Shown here in pieces: positions 1 to 8,054 of a stretch of DNA of 64,000 nucleotides (the stretch's first letter is position 1; every line of letters begins with the position of its first letter). A model generated the notes under the pieces. The model did not search any database. It saw nothing but the letters and a program-made list of their open reading frames with translations, and was not told the origin of the DNA. The translations under genes were made by a program, and so were the position numbers. Source of the stretch: Curtobacterium sp. UNCCL20 (GTDB taxonomy: Bacteria > Actinomycetota > Actinomycetes > Actinomycetales > Microbacteriaceae); the NCBI RefSeq assembly GCF_900101675.1, contig NZ_FNKG01000001.1:496001-560000 (forward strand). Direction: 5' to 3'.

Positions 1-1
1 C

Positions 2-556
2 TACCTCCGCCAGTCGGCCAACATGAGCGCGCGGCGACTTGGAGTCGACAGCATCGACCTGTACTACCTGCACAGCGGGCAAGCCACGGACGTCCCGTTC
101 GAGGAACAGGTCGCCACTCTCGCCGCCCTCAAGGAAGAGGGCCTGATCCGGCACATCGGCCTGTCGAACGTCACTCTCGAGCAGTTCGAGCTCGCGCAGA
201 CGATCACCCCGATCGCTGCCGCGACGGCGCTCTACAACCCGGGTATCCGCCGGGGTGTGGACCTGCTCCGTGCGACCGAGAAGACCGGTGCGGTCTTCTC
301 GCCGTGGCACCCCATGAGCATCGCCGATGGCGGCGAGCCGGAACGGATCACCGCGGCCCTGGAGCCGATTGCGCAGAACCACGACGCCACCGTCCAGCAG
401 GTCGCCCTCGCCTGGCACCTGCACCGTGCGCCGAACACGCTGCCCATCCCCGGAACCACCAGCCTCGAGCACCTCCGAACAAACCTTGCTGCGGCCGAAA
501 TCACCCTCACTTCTTATGAGGTCGCCATGATCACCGACCTCGCGTCCGAGGGCTGA
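2..556 (+). CDS. aldo/keto reductase, C-terminal part
   Basis: The frame is open from the window edge, so the start lies outside. About 185 residues are visible. The segment SIDLYYLH matches the strand of aldo/keto reductases that carries the active-site histidine, EEGLIRHIGLSNV is the family's GKIRxIGxSN signature, and PIPGTTSLEHLRTNLAAA is the usual NADPH-phosphate binding region near the C-terminus. The expected role is NAD(P)H-dependent reduction of a carbonyl compound in the cytoplasm; the substrate cannot be told. A 12-bp stem-loop follows the stop. Confidence 0.9.
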   Translation, partial: YLRQSANMSARRLGVDSIDLYYLHSGQATDVPFEEQVATLAALKEEGLIRHIGLSNVTLEQFELAQTITPIAAATALYNPGIRRGVDLLRATEKTGAVFSPWHPMSIADGGEPERITAALEPIAQNHDATVQQVALAWHLHRAPNTLPIPGTTSLEHLRTNLAAAEITLTSYEVAMITDLASEG

Positions 557-585
557 GCGTCGCACTGTTGGCATAGTCCGGCTGC

Positions 586-617
586 GGCGACCGGTAGTGG
601 ATCGGCTACCGGTCGCC
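586..617. terminator. stem-loop after the aldo/keto reductase
   Basis: GGCGACCGGTAG pairs perfectly with CTACCGGTCGCC around an 8-nt loop, 30 nt after the stop codon. There is no T-tract, which is common in high-GC actinobacteria. Confidence 0.6.
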
Positions 618-679
618 CGGACTCCGGTACGGCCTCGGGGTGGGACCCGTCCGATAACGTGCGGGACGGCGGTGAAGAT

Positions 680-1180
680 TTGACCAACACAATCGTTCGG
701 CCGGCGGTGTCGTCGGACGAGGCGTTCCTCCGCAGGATGGTGTTCATCGCATGGCGATGGGATCGCGCCTGGGACGAGGCCGCCTACGCGCAACACCGTT
801 TCCGCAATGAACCGGACACCTACATCGATGGCTTCGGTACCGACGCCGGTGATGTCGGAGCTGTGGCGGAAGTAGACGGCGAGGCCGTTGGGGCGGCTTG
901 GTGTCTTCTCCTTACGGCGGAGGCGGCCAGATCGGGTCATGTTGATGACGCGTTCCCGGAGCTGGTGATTGGCGTGGTCGAGGAGCGACGTGGACTTGGT
1001 CTGGGGTGTCGCCTCCTCGAGGCGATGATCGAGGCGTGCCGTCTGCAGGGCGTCGAAGCGGTCAGCCTTCACGTTGCGCGCCGGAACCACCGAGCCCGGG
1101 GGATGTACGAACGGTTCGGTTTCGAGACCGTGCGGGAACACACCTCCGGCACCGTGATGATCCTCCGGCTCATCGTTTGA
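680..1180 (+). CDS. GNAT family N-acetyltransferase
   Basis: About 166 residues from a TTG start at 680 (LTNTIVRPA...), chosen because the GNAT fold begins right there; a GTG at 659 would add seven residues. The acetyl-CoA binding motif A is visible as VVEERRGLGLGCRLLEAM (Q/RxxGxG/A pattern), followed by the motif B region HVARRNHRARGMYERFGFE. The protein should transfer an acetyl group from acetyl-CoA to a small molecule or peptide amine; the acceptor is unknown. It stands alone between two stem-loops, so it is probably monocistronic. Confidence 0.82.
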   Translation: MTNTIVRPAVSSDEAFLRRMVFIAWRWDRAWDEAAYAQHRFRNEPDTYIDGFGTDAGDVGAVAEVDGEAVGAAWCLLLTAEAARSGHVDDAFPELVIGVVEERRGLGLGCRLLEAMIEACRLQGVEAVSLHVARRNHRARGMYERFGFETVREHTSGTVMILRLIV

Positions 1181-1202
1181 CCGCCACGCTTGCATCGCGA
1201 AA

Positions 1203-1225
1203 CATCGGACGCGACCCGTCCGATG
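1203..1225. terminator. stem-loop between convergent genes
   Basis: CATCGGACG and CGTCCGATG form a perfect 9-bp stem with a 5-nt loop, 22 nt after the acetyltransferase stop. Apart from this, the 206 bases before the next gene show nothing I recognise. Confidence 0.5.
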
Positions 1226-1386
1226 CGGGATCCCCTGCCGGACGGCTGGGAGGCGGTTCTTGCTGCCGCCAGCTTTGGGGACTCCGGCTGCTCGTGGTCG
1301 CTCGGTGCGGTGGTCGCCCTGAGGCTCTGGCGGGTACGGCCGGATGCGCGCTGATCACGCCGACCAGCGGACGGGAGGTCCTCAAG

Positions 1387-1914
1387 TCAGTCGTGGACGT
1401 TGCCGGACGCACCGTCCACCGAGGACCCGTCCTCGACGCGGTTGGCTGCGTGGTCGGTTTCGAGCAGTCGCAAGCGACGGACCTGTGGACGGAACCAGAA
1501 CAGGAAGATCGCCACGACGTAGACGGCGGTGAGCACGATGCTGATCGCCACGTTCCAGTCGCGCACGGGGCCGTCGAGCACGGCGTCGTTGAGGCCGTGG
1601 ATCGCTGCGGCACCGAGGTAGGCCAGGCTCCCGACGCCGACGGCGCGGCCCTTCGGGAGTGACCTGGCGGCAATCCAGATGATGACGGCCGCGCCGACCG
1701 TGATCAAGGGATGTGACACCTCCGCGATCGTCCGGACGATGACGTCCACCATCATGTCGAAGGGCGGATCAGAGGGGACCGTTGCCCCGTCGAGGAACGG
1801 GGTCACCACCCCGACGATGTAGCTGATGCCCTCGACGAACCCCAACCACGCGGCGGTGACGAACACCAGCCACGCCGCAAGGAGCGGCGACCGGTAGGCG
1901 CGGGAGGTCAGCAA
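1387..1914 (-). CDS. N-terminally truncated PrsW-like membrane protein
   Basis: 175 residues with four or five hydrophobic segments. GFVEGISYI, EVSHPLIT and AAIHGLNDAV resemble the second and third conserved motifs of PrsW-type intramembrane proteases. The first motif (EExxK) and the membrane segments before it are missing. The only start is a TTG preceded two codons earlier by a stop, with no visible ribosome binding site, so this may be a decayed copy. PrsW cleaves anti-sigma factors in Bacillus; activity here is doubtful without the EExxK motif. It is divergent from the SDR gene, with an inverted-repeat operator between them. Confidence 0.5.
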   Translation of the reverse strand: MLTSRAYRSPLLAAWLVFVTAAWLGFVEGISYIVGVVTPFLDGATVPSDPPFDMMVDVIVRTIAEVSHPLITVGAAVIIWIAARSLPKGRAVGVGSLAYLGAAAIHGLNDAVLDGPVRDWNVAISIVLTAVYVVAIFLFWFRPQVRRLRLLETDHAANRVEDGSSVDGASGNVHD

Positions 1915-1925
1915 GACACGCTAAT

Positions 1926-1948
1926 CTCGCTTGCGTATCGCAAGTCAG
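1926..1948. promoter_or_regulatory. inverted-repeat operator, HxlR-type motif copy 1
   Basis: CTCGCTTGCG, spacer TAT, CGCAAGTCAG. The inner 6 bp of each arm pair perfectly and 8 of 10 match over the full arms. It lies 19 nt upstream of the SDR start and just in front of the PrsW-like gene. The same arm sequence and 3-nt spacer recur near 10108, 17155, 24536 and 25032. Confidence 0.6.
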
Positions 1949-1967
1949 AGGTATTCCTGGAGGAGAT

Positions 1968-2672
1968 ATGAATCTCGACAGTGCAGTAGTGTTCGTCACC
2001 GGGGCGAGCGGGGGGCTCGGCAAGGAGTTCGTACAGCAGTCACTCGATCGCGGGGCGCGCCGCGTCTACGCGGCGACCCGCCGCCCGTTCGACTGGAGCG
2101 ACGACCGAGTCGTCCCGGTGAATCTCGACGTGCAGGACGGTGAGGCGATCGCCCTTGCCGCAGCTTCCGCCGCAGACACGACCGTAGTCGTGAACAACGC
2201 GGGAACCTTCGCAGGCGGACCATTGCTGACACAGCCGATCAGCGAGGTCCGCGACATGTTCGCAACGAACGTGATAGGGGCCCTCGACCTCGCCCGCGCA
2301 TTCGCACCGGCGCTCGAGCGGAATGGCGGAGGCGCGCTCTTGAACGTCCATTCGGTTCTGAGCTGGACGGTGTTCCCCGGCGGGGGAGCGTACGCGGCTA
2401 CCAAGGCTGCTTTCTGGGCACTGACAAATGCTCTACGCCTCGAACTCGCACCTCGTGGTGTGCTCGTCACCGGGCTCCACCTCGGATACACGGACACACC
2501 GATGATCGCGGACTTCGACGTACAGAAGAACTCGCCCGCACACGTAGTGCATGCCGCGCTCGACGGCCTTCGCGACAACCAGTACGAGGTCATCGCCGAC
2601 GAGATGACGGACGAAGTTCGTCGCCTCCTGTCCGCGCCCCTTGAGGAACAGTTCCCCGACCTGGCTCGCTGA
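1968..2672 (+). CDS. short-chain dehydrogenase/reductase (SDR)
   Basis: 234 residues, the usual classical SDR length. VFVTGASGGLGKEF is the TGxxxGxG Rossmann motif near the N-terminus, VVNNAGTF is the NNAG motif, and YAATK is the YxxxK catalytic pair with the upstream serine in NVHSVLSW. It should oxidise or reduce an alcohol/carbonyl with NAD(P)(H) in the cytosol; the substrate is unknown. The ATG has a good GGAGGAG site 5 nt upstream. The operator at 1926-1948 sits directly in front, so repression by an HxlR-type regulator is likely. Confidence 0.9.
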   Translation: MNLDSAVVFVTGASGGLGKEFVQQSLDRGARRVYAATRRPFDWSDDRVVPVNLDVQDGEAIALAAASAADTTVVVNNAGTFAGGPLLTQPISEVRDMFATNVIGALDLARAFAPALERNGGGALLNVHSVLSWTVFPGGGAYAATKAAFWALTNALRLELAPRGVLVTGLHLGYTDTPMIADFDVQKNSPAHVVHAALDGLRDNQYEVIADEMTDEVRRLLSAPLEEQFPDLAR

Positions 2673-2684
2673 GGCCGTCACCGC

Positions 2685-2720
2685 CACCTCTGAACCGTCG
2701 GTTGCGACGGCTCGGAGGTG
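2685..2720. terminator. bidirectional stem-loop between convergent genes
   Basis: CACCTC/GAGGTG and the inner CCGTCG/CGACGG pair form an interrupted 12-bp stem between the SDR gene and the metallo-hydrolase gene, which end facing each other. Confidence 0.5.
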
Positions 2721-2769
2721 CCGGCACGCGGTGGCGACGCCGCTCGTGGCCTCCTGCTCGGTGCCCGGC

Positions 2770-3594
2770 TCACACTCGATCCGGGCGGTACACGAGATTC
2801 GCCCGCGGATCCTCGATACCTTCCAGCACCTGCCTGGCCAGCAACGCTGAGAATTCGCGGAACGAGAAGGGGATCTTGTCATCTGTGCCGGCGACGACAC
2901 GGCCACTCAACTCGATGAGGTCCTGTAGGACCGTCACCGGGGCATCACCAGTCGCGTGCGAGATGAACACTCGGTCGTACAGCCCGCTCGTCTCCTCCAA
3001 CACACGTTGCAGCATCGCGGAGTACGCCATCACCGTTGACGAGTCGTCGGCGAAGAGGAATGTGCGCTGGTTTGCTGCATCGCCGGTGATGAGGGTTCGC
3101 TCCTCGCAGAGCAGGACGCCGTGTGAGCCGGGGGTGTGGCCCGGCATGGGGATCGTGCGGATCGTGATGCCGCCGAGGTCGAAGACCTTGCCGCCGCCGA
3201 GATCGTGGAAGCGCTCCGGTGATGCAGCTGGCGCGACGGCCCGACCTTCCCGACGCGCTTCGTCGTGAACTTCCTCGACCCATTCCTTGTGGATGGCGTG
3301 CACGGGGAAGTCCGCGGAGGCCATATGCACGTCGTCGAACCAACCGGCACCGAATGCGTGGTCGAGATGGCCATGCGTGATGACGACCGTGATCGGCTTG
3401 ACGGTCAGCCCCTTGACGAACGACGCGAGGTCACCCACCCCGAACCCAGTGTCCACGAGCAGCGCGCGCTGTTCTCCCTCGACGAGGTACATCTGGGCAT
3501 CGAGTCGGTCGTAGATTCGGGTGACGCGAGCGGTGATTCGGATGGATGAGAAGTCCGGCGACAGAGTCGGGACTTCCGCTCGCTGCTTCGTCAC
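2770..3594 (-). CDS. MBL-fold metallo-hydrolase
   Basis: 274 residues. THGHLDHAFG is the HxHxDH zinc-binding motif of the metallo-beta-lactamase fold, with later ligands likely in MPGHTPGSHG, ITGDAAN and ISHATGD. The GTG start is chosen because it overlaps the stop of the upstream MFS gene (GTGA) and has GGGGAG six bases before it; the frame stays open far upstream but reads as Arg-rich shadow sequence. It probably hydrolyses an ester, lactone or thioester. Coupling to the transporter suggests that both act on one imported or exported compound under the LacI regulator at 4918. Confidence 0.85.
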   Translation of the reverse strand: MTKQRAEVPTLSPDFSSIRITARVTRIYDRLDAQMYLVEGEQRALLVDTGFGVGDLASFVKGLTVKPITVVITHGHLDHAFGAGWFDDVHMASADFPVHAIHKEWVEEVHDEARREGRAVAPAASPERFHDLGGGKVFDLGGITIRTIPMPGHTPGSHGVLLCEERTLITGDAANQRTFLFADDSSTVMAYSAMLQRVLEETSGLYDRVFISHATGDAPVTVLQDLIELSGRVVAGTDDKIPFSFREFSALLARQVLEGIEDPRANLVYRPDRV

Positions 3595-4853
3595 TTCACT
3601 CCCCTGACGCCGAACATGAAGGTCGCTCCGACCGCAGCTGCTGCAGCACCCAAAACGAGCACCCAAGTGTAAGAACCAGTGAGGCCGAAGACGCCCGCCG
3701 CGACGAGCGGTGCTGTCGCCGCCGGCACCGATGTCGCTAATGCCAGGAGGGCGAGATCGCGGCCTTCGTCCGCGCGGCTCGGGAGGACCAGCGACATGAT
3801 CGCGATGTCGACTGCAAAGTACACACCGGTCGCGGCGCCTCCGACGACGGCGTAGACGAGAAGGCCCGTCCAGTCTCGTGCGACGATCGGGGCCAGGAAC
3901 GCAGCGGCCATGGCCACCGCGCTCAGCGCGACGACGATCTTCCTGCGGTCGAGACGGTCCGCTAGCCACCCGAAGGCCACGATGGCGACCACCTGGCTGA
4001 TGGTGTTGATCGACGCAACGGCGGCAACGGCTCCATTCACGTCGCCGAACGGTGTGTTCTCCGGTCCCACGTAATCGCTCACGATGTAGAACACGTAGTC
4101 GATCACGGCGAAGAAGCCGAGGAAGAAAAACAGCCGTGACAGGAAGACCAGCGTGAAGTCCCGGTGGCGGAAGCCTGCGAAGAACGCGGCGGCTCGCGCC
4201 GCCGCACTTAGTCGCGGGGCGCGTACCCGGGCCTCGGACGTCGACACCGGTGACTCAGGCGCGACCAAGACGAAGACCACGGTCGCCAGGACGAGAAAGA
4301 GACCGAGAACGGCGTAGCCCCAGAACTGGCCCGTACGCGTCACGACGTTGACGGACGCAAGAATCCCGAGCGGAAGCCCGAGTCCGACAACGGACGAAGC
4401 CGTGCCTCGGAGTCGCACCGGCACACGGTCAGGGATGACCGCGTAGATGGTGCTCTGGTAGATGTTCGCGAAGAACCAGACGAAGCCGATGCTGATCGCG
4501 AGCAGCGGAACGGTCGTCGCCCGCGCCATCAATACGCACGCCAGAGCGGTCAGCACCGCACTGACGAGCAACCACGGCGTCCGTCGACCGAACCGACCCC
4601 TGGTGCGATCAGAAAGCGCACCGCCGAGCGGCAGAGCGATCGTCCCTGCCACAGACGACACCAGCGCGGTGAGCGCGACCACGGCCACCTTGTTGGCCGG
4701 GTCGATCGAAGCGACCTGCGCGGGGAGCAACGCTTGCTGGATGCCCTGGTAGACCCCGTAGAGGCCGATGACGCCGGGGAAGAGCGTCGACAGGACTCGT
4801 GGAGTCCCGATTGTCCGCGGAGCCACTCGGCTCGTCCGGATTTGTTCAGTCAC
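3591..4853 (-). CDS. MFS transporter
   Basis: 420 residues with about twelve hydrophobic segments. GGALSDRTRGRFGRRTPW after the second helix is the loop 2-3 motif (GxxxDRxGRR) of the major facilitator superfamily; the repeated form GWLADRLDRRK follows in the second half. The arrangement resembles sugar-cation symporter or related MFS families, but the substrate cannot be named. The GTG start is preceded by GAGGAGG. Its promoter faces the LacI-family gene, and two palindromic operators lie between them, so it is very likely repressed by that regulator. Confidence 0.85.
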   Translation of the reverse strand: MTEQIRTSRVAPRTIGTPRVLSTLFPGVIGLYGVYQGIQQALLPAQVASIDPANKVAVVALTALVSSVAGTIALPLGGALSDRTRGRFGRRTPWLLVSAVLTALACVLMARATTVPLLAISIGFVWFFANIYQSTIYAVIPDRVPVRLRGTASSVVGLGLPLGILASVNVVTRTGQFWGYAVLGLFLVLATVVFVLVAPESPVSTSEARVRAPRLSAAARAAAFFAGFRHRDFTLVFLSRLFFFLGFFAVIDYVFYIVSDYVGPENTPFGDVNGAVAAVASINTISQVVAIVAFGWLADRLDRRKIVVALSAVAMAAAFLAPIVARDWTGLLVYAVVGGAATGVYFAVDIAIMSLVLPSRADEGRDLALLALATSVPAATAPLVAAGVFGLTGSYTWVLVLGAAAAAVGATFMFGVRGVK

Positions 4854-4870
4854 GGTTCCTCCTCGAATCG

Positions 4871-4900
4871 CTGACGCGTGTCAGTGCTGACACGTGTCAG
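4871..4900. promoter_or_regulatory. paired LacI-type operators
   Basis: CTGACACGTGTCAG (4887-4900) is a perfect 14-bp palindrome. CTGACGCGTGTCAG (4871-4884) is the same with one change. Their centres are 16 bp apart, in the 64-bp gap between the divergent MFS and LacI genes. LacI-family proteins bind such CG-centred palindromes, so this is probably the autoregulated operator pair. Confidence 0.8.
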
Positions 4901-4917
4901 CACAGTAGACTGACCGC

Positions 4918-5934
4918 GTGACCACGTCAAGGAGGACCTCCCAACGCCGCGTGACGAGTACGGACGTTGCGCGCGCCGCTGGTGTGTCCCGCGCGACGGT
5001 GAGCTACGTGCTGAACGCGACACCCAATCAGTCGATCCCGGCCGCTACCCGCAATCGCGTGCAGGAGGCTGCCGACCGACTCGGGTACATCCCCTCAGCA
5101 CACGGCAGAGCGCTCCGTCAGGGCCTGGGAGAGACGATCCTCGTGCTCGAGCCGGACTGGATGCCGTCGTCGACGTCGGCGCTCTTGTGGTCTTCGATGA
5201 GCACATCGCTCGCTCAGGCCGGCCTCGTCTGCGTCTTCTCGCGCACGGCGGGCGCGGCGACCTCGCTCCGGCAAGTGCTGACCACGTTCGTACCGCGGCT
5301 GGTCCTCTCGTTCGTGCCGATCTCGGATGACGATGCAGAACTCCTTGCAGCCCAATCTGTCCCGCTGCTCCGCCTCGACGTCGGAAACGGTGGCCGGGGT
5401 GGCGATCACCTCGAACTGGACGAACACATCGGCCGAGCGCAGGTTGAGCACCTCGTCGACGTGGGGCGGAGCAAGCTCGCGTACCTCGATTTGGTGGACG
5501 AACGAGCCCGCGAGCAGTCGACGGCGCGCGCCGCCGGTGCCGAGGCCGCGGCCGCGGCGGGGCTCGGTGTAAACCTCGCGCGGCTCGACTTCGACTTCAC
5601 AACCGGGCTCGTGGAATCTTCCGTACGCCAGATCCTCGACGGCGGCTTCGATGGGGTGTGCTGCTTCAACGACGACGTCGCACTCGTCATCATGGCGCGA
5701 CTCCGGGCCGCCGGACGCTCGGTACCCGATGAGGTGGCGGTGATCGGGGCGGATGACCTACCGGTCGGGGCTTTCGCCGCACCCCCACTCACCACTGTTT
5801 CGCTCGACAACGCCCGCATCGGTCACTACATCGCGCTGCGCGTGGCTACTGCGGCGGGCGTGGACATGGCTGGCGCCGAACCCGACCGCGATGCGGCTGC
5901 CCGCGTGCACGTTGTGCACCGCCGGTCGAGCTGA
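4918..5934 (+). CDS. LacI family transcriptional regulator
   Basis: 338 residues. The N-terminal VTSTDVARAAGVSRATVSYVLN is the LacI HTH with the hinge-side AADRLGYIPSAHGRALR, followed by a periplasmic-binding-protein-like effector domain (for example AVIGADDLPVGAFAAPPLTTV near the C-terminus). It starts with GTG 17 bp after the twin palindromes, leaving almost no leader. It most likely represses itself and the divergent MFS/metallo-hydrolase operon until an imported ligand binds; the ligand is unknown. Confidence 0.92.
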   Translation: MTTSRRTSQRRVTSTDVARAAGVSRATVSYVLNATPNQSIPAATRNRVQEAADRLGYIPSAHGRALRQGLGETILVLEPDWMPSSTSALLWSSMSTSLAQAGLVCVFSRTAGAATSLRQVLTTFVPRLVLSFVPISDDDAELLAAQSVPLLRLDVGNGGRGGDHLELDEHIGRAQVEHLVDVGRSKLAYLDLVDERAREQSTARAAGAEAAAAAGLGVNLARLDFDFTTGLVESSVRQILDGGFDGVCCFNDDVALVIMARLRAAGRSVPDEVAVIGADDLPVGAFAAPPLTTVSLDNARIGHYIALRVATAAGVDMAGAEPDRDAAARVHVVHRRSS

Positions 5935-5986
5935 GCGGATCAACAACGCACCTACGACCGCCTACCGACGAGCACAAAGGATCCGA

Positions 5987-6424
5987 ATGCACGACATCAG
6001 CCACACCACACGGCCCACCGCCGAACTGACCGAGTGGTTCTTCGACGACTACCTCCCAGCGTGGACCGGAGCTGCTCTTCGGGACGACCCCGCGTTCATC
6101 GGCGCATACTGGGCGTCACCGCTCTGGGTCGGCGACGACCATGGTGCTGCGACACTTATGCCCGACGACAACGCCGTCCGGCAGTGGGCCGCTGGCACCT
6201 TTGCGCGCCTCCGTGACTCGGGCTACGCGCGGACCGAAGTCCTCGACCGCCGGGTTGTTGCCCACACCACCAACGGCGGGACGGTTGAGGTCCTCTGGTC
6301 CAGGGTTCGACACGACGGCACCGAGATTGAGCGACTCGCAGTGCACTTCACGGTGATGCGAACGCAAGCGGGAATCCGCGCTGTCGCGATCCAGGCGCTC
6401 GGCACCGACGCATCCACCCTCTGA
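5987..6424 (+). CDS. NTF2-like (SnoaL-like) small protein
   Basis: 145 residues from an ATG 52 nt after the LacI gene, preceded by AAAGGA. The order (helical start with TEWFFDDYLPAWTG, then alternating strands with TEVLDRRVVAHTTNGGTVEVLWSRVRHDG and a terminal strand AVHFTVMRTQAGIRAVAI) resembles the cone-shaped NTF2/SnoaL fold used by small isomerases, hydrolases and binding proteins. No catalytic residue can be assigned. It may be co-transcribed with the LacI gene. The assignment rests on pattern only. Confidence 0.6.
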   Translation: MHDISHTTRPTAELTEWFFDDYLPAWTGAALRDDPAFIGAYWASPLWVGDDHGAATLMPDDNAVRQWAAGTFARLRDSGYARTEVLDRRVVAHTTNGGTVEVLWSRVRHDGTEIERLAVHFTVMRTQAGIRAVAIQALGTDASTL

Positions 6425-6460
6425 CTTGTTATTCGCAATGCAGATGGGCATCATGGCGTG

Positions 6461-7387
6461 ATGCGTGTGCTCTTCATCGGTGCCGGCTCCGTAGGGGGCC
6501 TGTTCGGATCTCTCCTCCTTGACGCTGGCGTCGACGTCTCATTCCTTGTGCGTCCGAACCGCCGGACACAGCTACAACAGGCCGGGCTCGCCATCGCGTC
6601 CGTCCCGGACGGACCGGTCCGCAGGCTCGCCGTCCGGTCGGTCACACGGGACGAGGTCTCCTCCTCGGACGTAGTGGTCTTCGCGGTGCGATCACCGGAG
6701 CTCGGCGCAGCCATCGAGGATTCCCAGGCCTCAGTCGGTCCAACGACGACCGTGCTCCCGCTCCTCAATGGAATGCGGCACCTCGCGTCGCTCACCGAAC
6801 GGTTCGGCAACCGCGTGCTCGGCGGGCTCGCGGTCACCGGAACGGTGCTGGACGCGGATCACATCATCCGTCGGCTCGGCAACGAGGCGAGCATTACGTT
6901 CGGTGAGCTCGACGGCCGATCATCGGTCCGAACCAACGACATTGCGGCTCTGTTCAAACCAGCTGCATTCCGCACAGTGCTCTCGCCAACGATCACGCAG
7001 GACATGTGGGAGAAGTGGGTTTTCATGGCGGCGGCCGGCGCTGTCACGGTCCTGTTGGGCGGCCCCGTCGGCGAGGTCGTCGCCGCCACTGACGGTCTCG
7101 GGACGATCGAAGCCATCATTGCGGAGGCCTGCGCGGTGGCAGAGGGCGCTGGCCACCCGCTGCGGGCGGCGGCGGTCGATCGCATTCGGATGACAATCAC
7201 GCAGCCTGGGTCTCCGTTCACGACATCGATGTACCGAGACTTCGCAACCGGCCGGTCAACCGAGGTCGAGCCGATCCTCGGGGCATTGCTCAACGAGGCG
7301 CGCATCCATGGCGTCGACACACCGTTGTTGGCAAGCGCAGCTGTGCGGCTCCGTGTCCACGAGGCGGCCCTGGAGATGGTCCGGTGA
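6461..7387 (+). CDS. ketopantoate reductase family (ApbA/PanE) protein
   Basis: 308 residues. VLFIGAGSVGGLFGSLLLDAG is an N-terminal GxGxxG nucleotide-binding motif typical of ApbA/PanE. VVFAVRSPEL, LPLLNGMRH and DMWEKWVFMAAAGAVT (the family's KxxxN-like helix, here with WEKW) follow in the expected order. The family reduces 2-ketopantoate with NADPH in CoA synthesis. Many members act on other 2-keto acids, and the absence of pantothenate genes nearby favours such a paralogue. ATG 6461 follows a GTG at 6458; either could start. It overlaps the next gene by GTGA. Confidence 0.82.
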   Translation: MRVLFIGAGSVGGLFGSLLLDAGVDVSFLVRPNRRTQLQQAGLAIASVPDGPVRRLAVRSVTRDEVSSSDVVVFAVRSPELGAAIEDSQASVGPTTTVLPLLNGMRHLASLTERFGNRVLGGLAVTGTVLDADHIIRRLGNEASITFGELDGRSSVRTNDIAALFKPAAFRTVLSPTITQDMWEKWVFMAAAGAVTVLLGGPVGEVVAATDGLGTIEAIIAEACAVAEGAGHPLRAAAVDRIRMTITQPGSPFTTSMYRDFATGRSTEVEPILGALLNEARIHGVDTPLLASAAVRLRVHEAALEMVR

Positions 7388-7641
7388 CACAGGTGACGCT
7401 CGTCACGACGGTCGACTGCCACCTGTGCGACGACGCGCGGATGGTCGTTGAACAAGTCCTCGCCACCTTCCCGGGGGTCTTCCTGACCGAGCGGTCGATC
7501 GAAGAAGACCGCGACCACCGAGAGGAGTTTGCCGAGGACGTCCCGGTCGTGATGGTGGACGGCCGAGTCCACAGCACGTGGTTCGTCGACGCGGACCGCC
7601 TCCGACGTCGCCTCGACCCAGCACGAAGCGACCGCCCCTAA
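7384..7641 (+). CDS. glutaredoxin-like thioredoxin-fold protein
   Basis: 85 residues. TLVTTVDCHLCDDARMVVEQV carries a CxxC (CHLC) after the first strand as in glutaredoxin-like proteins (DUF836 type), and EEFAEDVPVVMVDGR is the cis-proline region. It probably exchanges disulfides with a small thiol (mycothiol in actinobacteria, inferred) or a partner protein. The GTG start overlaps the stop of the ketopantoate reductase-like gene, so the two are translated together. Confidence 0.78.
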   Translation: MTQVTLVTTVDCHLCDDARMVVEQVLATFPGVFLTERSIEEDRDHREEFAEDVPVVMVDGRVHSTWFVDADRLRRRLDPARSDRP

Positions 7642-7670
7642 ACCGTCCGACATTGCACGCCCTGCGGGGA

Positions 7671-7709
7671 CCCGCGGGTCCGTGTCCGACGGACCCGCGG
7701 GCAGTGTTT
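7671..7709. terminator. intrinsic terminator between convergent genes
   Basis: CCCGCGGGTCCG and CGGACCCGCGGG form a perfect 12-bp GC-rich stem with a 7-nt loop, followed by GCAGTGTTTT. It lies between the glutaredoxin-like gene and the monooxygenase-like gene on the other strand. Confidence 0.8.
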
Positions 7710-7712
7710 TCG

Positions 7713-8012
7713 TCAGTGCGGAAGCTTGGCAGCGATCAGGTCGACCGGTGTGATCGTCGGTTGCACAGCGAAGAGCTCGCCGTTTGCATCGATCGCGCGC
7801 CGCACCTCGCCCTGCAGGTGGAACGCTCGCCCCTCTTCGGTTTCGAAGGCGTCGAAGATACCGAACGTCCGTTTGTCCTTCCGGAACGCGAACCAGGTGA
7901 TCGTCTCCGGCTCCCGTTCGACCATCTCGCGTGCCGAGACAAGGAATGCTGCCACCTCGTCCTCGCGTCCTGCTGCTGCCGTGAACTCCACGACGAATCC
8001 GTTCTGCACCAT
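7713..8012 (-). CDS. antibiotic biosynthesis monooxygenase (ABM)-like protein
   Basis: 99 residues, the standard length of the dimeric alpha/beta-barrel ABM family. Visible features are FVVEFTAAAGREDEVAAFL, then ETITWFAFRKDKRTFGIFDAFETEEGRAFH, then a C-terminal strand IDANGELFAV. Such proteins act as small monooxygenases without cofactors or as stress proteins. ATG 8012 has AGGAGGA a few bases upstream. It lies downstream of a GlxA-type regulator on the same strand and may belong to its unit. Confidence 0.78.
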   Translation of the reverse strand: MVQNGFVVEFTAAAGREDEVAAFLVSAREMVEREPETITWFAFRKDKRTFGIFDAFETEEGRAFHLQGEVRRAIDANGELFAVQPTITPVDLIAAKLPH

Positions 8013-8054
8013 CTGTCGTTCCTCCTGTCCGGCCGATCCGGCCTCGCTCCGACG

